A DNA stretch of 64,000 nucleotides, taken from positions 62,001-126,000 of the forward strand of contig CAKRNE010000004.1 of assembly GCA_934365945.1 (NCBI GenBank). The letters are read 5' to 3'. The stretch is from an uncultured Agathobacter sp. GTDB taxonomy: Bacteria > Bacillota > Clostridia > Lachnospirales > Lachnospiraceae. Each line of letters starts with the position of its first letter. The first letter of the stretch is position 1. The notes beneath the pieces were generated by a model. It ran no database searches. It was not told the DNA's origin and was given only the letters and a program-made list of their open reading frames with translations. The translations under genes and the position numbers were made by a program. Below, in pieces: positions 61,277 to 64,000 of the stretch.

Positions 61277-62494
61277 ATGAAATTAAACCAGATAATCACA
61301 AGTCTTTTAGAGACAGACATGTATAAATTTTCGATGGGTCAGACAATATTCCATCAGTTTACGGATTACAAGACCACATGGACATTCAAGTGCAGAAATG
61401 AAGATGTGCATTTTACACCGGAAATGGTGCAGGAGATAACAGAACAGATTAGGGCATTCTGTAAGCTTCGGTTTGCGGAAGATGAGCTTGCATATTTAGA
61501 CAATATCAAGTGGATTAAAGGCTCTTACGTTGATTTCCTTCGTCTCTGGCAGCCACGTTTTGAGGATTTTGAGATAGGAACGGATGCACCTTGCGGCTTG
61601 TCTATCGAGGCAAAAGGAACATGGCTTAACACTTCAATGTATGAGATTCCGACACTTGCCATTGTAAATGAAGTGTATTTCAGAATGGCATATGACTATG
61701 ATAAGCTGCTTGACAGCTTTAAGAAGCGTCTGGATGCAAAGTATGAGAATTTAAAGAACGGACACTGGTACGCGGGTACATTCTCAGAGTTTGGTCTCAG
61801 AAGAAGGCTTTCTGCAGAAGCACAGGAGCTTGCAGTACAGAAGTTCGCACATTTAAACGATACCATGCACAGTTCATCAAAGTTTGTCGGCACATCAAAT
61901 GTGTATCTTGCAAAGAAATACGGACTTACACCTGTAGGAACCATGGCACATGAGTGGATTATGTGTACGGGACAGGGCAATCACAGGCACAATCCGGCAT
62001 ATTCAAACTGGTATGCGCTCGATGCATGGATCAAGGAGTATGGAGTATTAAACGGTATCGCGCTTACTGACACAATCACAACAGACTGCTTCCTGCGTGA
62101 TTTTAAACTTACCTATGCGACACTTTTCTCAGGAGTACGTCATGACAGCGGAGACCCGTATGAGTGGGGTGAAAAGATGATTGCGCACTACAAGAGCCTT
62201 GGAATTGACCCAAAAACAAAGACACTTTTGTTCAGCGACAGTCTTGACTTTGAACGTGCTGACAAGCTCTACAGACATTTCTGCAAGGAAACAAATGTAG
62301 CTTTTGGCATTGGCACATATTTGAGCAACGATACAGATGTTCCTGCACTCAATATCGTCATGAAAACAACAAGATGTAATGGAATGGATGTAGCCAAGCT
62401 TTCTGATACACCAGGCAAGGGAATGTGCAAAAATCCGGATTATGTGGATTACTTAAACCGCTGCATTGATTACAGAATGAAAAACGACCGCTAG
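61277..62494 (+). CDS. pncB: Nicotinate phosphoribosyltransferase
   Basis: A 405-aa enzyme making nicotinate mononucleotide from nicotinate and PRPP. It has LLETDMYKFSMGQTIFHQF at the start, EFGLRRRLS near the middle, the autophosphorylated histidine region FSGVRHDSGDPYEWG and IGTYLSND. TAGGAGGAG precedes the start. It follows the nicotinamidase gene by 62 bp. Confidence 0.94.
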   Translation: MKLNQIITSLLETDMYKFSMGQTIFHQFTDYKTTWTFKCRNEDVHFTPEMVQEITEQIRAFCKLRFAEDELAYLDNIKWIKGSYVDFLRLWQPRFEDFEIGTDAPCGLSIEAKGTWLNTSMYEIPTLAIVNEVYFRMAYDYDKLLDSFKKRLDAKYENLKNGHWYAGTFSEFGLRRRLSAEAQELAVQKFAHLNDTMHSSSKFVGTSNVYLAKKYGLTPVGTMAHEWIMCTGQGNHRHNPAYSNWYALDAWIKEYGVLNGIALTDTITTDCFLRDFKLTYATLFSGVRHDSGDPYEWGEKMIAHYKSLGIDPKTKTLLFSDSLDFERADKLYRHFCKETNVAFGIGTYLSNDTDVPALNIVMKTTRCNGMDVAKLSDTPGKGMCKNPDYVDYLNRCIDYRMKNDR

Positions 62495-62505
62495 GAGGAA
62501 ATGCC

Positions 62506-64000
62506 ATGAATACAGGATTTTACCGTGTTGCTGCATCGTCCCCTGAGATTTATCTCGGGGACTGCGTGAACAATGCTGACAATATCATACGCATTGCGGA
62601 GTCACTTGCCCAAAATGATGTGCAGCTTGTGGTTTTTCCGGAGCTGTGTATTACAGGTTATAGCTGTGCAGACATGTTTTTGAGAAGGGAACTGCTCGCA
62701 AAGGCTCAGGAAGAACTGGACAGGATTAAAACAGCATTGCAGGATTTAAGCATTCTTGTATGCGTTGGCATGCCAATAGAGGATGAGGCTGGCAGGCTTT
62801 TCAACTGTGCCGCATATGTACACAACGGAGAAATCGTTGGAATTGTGCCAAAAACATACATTCCTAACTATGGCGAATTTTACGAGAAACGCTGGTTTAC
62901 AAGCGCAGACAAGAGATTGTCGGATGAGATTACTTTAAATTATGTCGCAAACAGACCAACAGTACCTTTTTCTCCGAATATTATTATCGAGGATATGCGA
63001 GGAGCAATTATCGGTACTGAAATTTGCGAGGATTTATGGGTAAGTGCGCCTCCGAGCGGAGAGCTTTGCAAAGCCGGTGCAAATATCATTGTAAATCCAT
63101 CAGCAAGCAATGACGTAATCGGGAAAAGAGAATACAGGCGCAGTCTTGTGGCAATGCAGTCAGGAAGATGCCGTGCCGGATACGTGTATGCGTCAAGCGG
63201 TGCGGGAGAGAGCAGCATTGACCTTGTGTTTTCAGGACACTGCATCATAGCGGATAATGGCAGAATAGCTGGTGAGACGTCAGATTATTCAAAACGTATG
63301 GATAAAAAGGCATCAGAAGATGATGAGATGAACTCTAATCTTGTGATAAGTGAGATAGATATTGAGCGCTGCATGAATGACCGCCGCAGATATAACAGCG
63401 ACTCATGGGCTGATGCGCCGGATGTGATAAAAGTAATTTTAAATGATGAAAATCAGATGAAGGATTATCAAATATGGCCAAAGAAAGTTAATCCGTATCC
63501 GTTTGTACCAAGTGATAAAAACAATCGAAAAAATCGCTGCATGGAGATTTTGTCGCTTCAGGCAAAAGGTCTGGAACAAAGACTCATCTCTACCGGAATA
63601 AAAAAGGCAGTTCTTGGAATATCCGGAGGCTTGGACAGCACGCTTGCGCTTTTGGTATGCTGCGAAGCATTTGAAGCACTTGGCATTCCGAAGAGAAATA
63701 TCTATGGTATTACAATGCCGGGATTTGGAACTACATCTACTACAAAAACAATTGCTGACAGGCTTATGGAAGAATTTGGCGTGACAGCCGTGGAAGTCAA
63801 TATTGAGGCTGCATGCAGACAGCACATGAAGGATATAGGACATCCGGATGATGTTTTTGACGTGACATATGAAAACATTCAGGCTAGAGAGCGTACACAG
63901 GTATTGTTCGATTATGCAAACATGGTAGACGGACTTGTAATCGGCACAGGTGATATGTCAGAGCTTGCACTTGGCTGGTGCACCTACAACGGCGACCATA
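62506..64000 (+). CDS. nadE: Glutamine-dependent NAD+ synthetase (3' end cut by window)
   Basis: The frame stays open to the right edge, giving 498 codons of a protein usually about 640 aa. The N-terminal nitrilase-type glutaminase has its triad in FPELCITGYSC, PKTYIPNYGEF and IGTEICEDLW. The C-terminal synthetase has the PP-loop GISGGLDSTLALL near residue 376 and IGTGDMSELALGW at the edge. AGGAGG at 62493-62498 overlaps the pncB stop region; ATG at 62506 is chosen over an out-of-frame ATG at 62501. It completes the nicotinamide-to-NAD route. Confidence 0.95.
   Translation, partial: MNTGFYRVAASSPEIYLGDCVNNADNIIRIAESLAQNDVQLVVFPELCITGYSCADMFLRRELLAKAQEELDRIKTALQDLSILVCVGMPIEDEAGRLFNCAAYVHNGEIVGIVPKTYIPNYGEFYEKRWFTSADKRLSDEITLNYVANRPTVPFSPNIIIEDMRGAIIGTEICEDLWVSAPPSGELCKAGANIIVNPSASNDVIGKREYRRSLVAMQSGRCRAGYVYASSGAGESSIDLVFSGHCIIADNGRIAGETSDYSKRMDKKASEDDEMNSNLVISEIDIERCMNDRRRYNSDSWADAPDVIKVILNDENQMKDYQIWPKKVNPYPFVPSDKNNRKNRCMEILSLQAKGLEQRLISTGIKKAVLGISGGLDSTLALLVCCEAFEALGIPKRNIYGITMPGFGTTSTTKTIADRLMEEFGVTAVEVNIEAACRQHMKDIGHPDDVFDVTYENIQARERTQVLFDYANMVDGLVIGTGDMSELALGWCTYNGDH

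Overview
This 64 kb window looks like chromosome from a gut Lachnospiraceae bacterium, most like the Agathobacter (Eubacterium) rectalis / Roseburia group. That placement is inferred from protein style and gene content: split transketolase, SpoVA genes, GH42 and GH13 sugar loci, GntR/DUF5808 pairs and strong AGGAGG ribosome binding sites. No 16S gene is present to confirm it. I see no tRNA or rRNA gene, CRISPR array or prophage.

Layout. 1-8.5 kb: a sulfate uptake and activation operon (sulfate-binding lipoprotein cut by the left edge, cysT, cysW, cysA, AprA-like and AprB-like subunits, cysD, cysN). 8.5-13.8 kb: pyrE, a small membrane protein, an M29-type aminopeptidase, purE and a TPR-GGDEF protein. 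13.8-17.6 kb: a DeoR repressor divergent from a transaldolase-like gene and split transketolase. 17.6-25.7 kb: an arabinose locus (sugar-binding protein, two permeases, ATPase, AraR-like regulator, araA) behind a promoter with long inverted repeats. 25.8-28.8 kb: a GH42 beta-galactosidase and a divergent AraC regulator. 28.9-43.3 kb: housekeeping and accessory genes (alkyltransferase-like fusion, GntR/DUF5808 pair, MYG1-like protein, GAF-GGDEF protein, glycerol-1-phosphate dehydrogenase, trmO, apt, spoVAD, spoVAE, a repeat lipoprotein, a PAP2 phosphatase, an AraC regulator, glgP).

43.3-52 kb is the accessory-rich part. It holds a pair of inverted palindromic repeats, a TPR lipoprotein, hflX, a three-gene cluster (condensation-type acyltransferase, zinc-ribbon membrane protein, HSL-type esterase), an MNT nucleotidyltransferase with a decayed HEPN partner, an unlisted-looking small locus that has every feature of a type I toxin-antitoxin pair (33-aa hydrophobic peptide with a convergent small RNA), and an AAA-ATPase/PD-(D/E)XK protein. 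52.0-59.1 kb: a maltodextrin-type cassette (LacI regulator, binding protein, two permeases, cytoplasmic GH13 enzyme) lying exactly between two directly repeated, internally deleted IS1182-like elements. 59.2-64 kb: a NAD salvage operon led by a Nudix/winged-helix/NMN adenylyltransferase fusion, then nicotinamidase, nicotinate phosphoribosyltransferase and glutamine-dependent NAD synthetase (cut by the right edge).

The observations I would follow first are the type I toxin-antitoxin locus near 50 kb, the composite sugar cassette, the palindromic repeat family, the Nudix-NMNAT fusion with a palindrome in its promoter, and the uncharacterised acyltransferase cluster. All functional statements are from reading the sequence; no database search or structure prediction was run.
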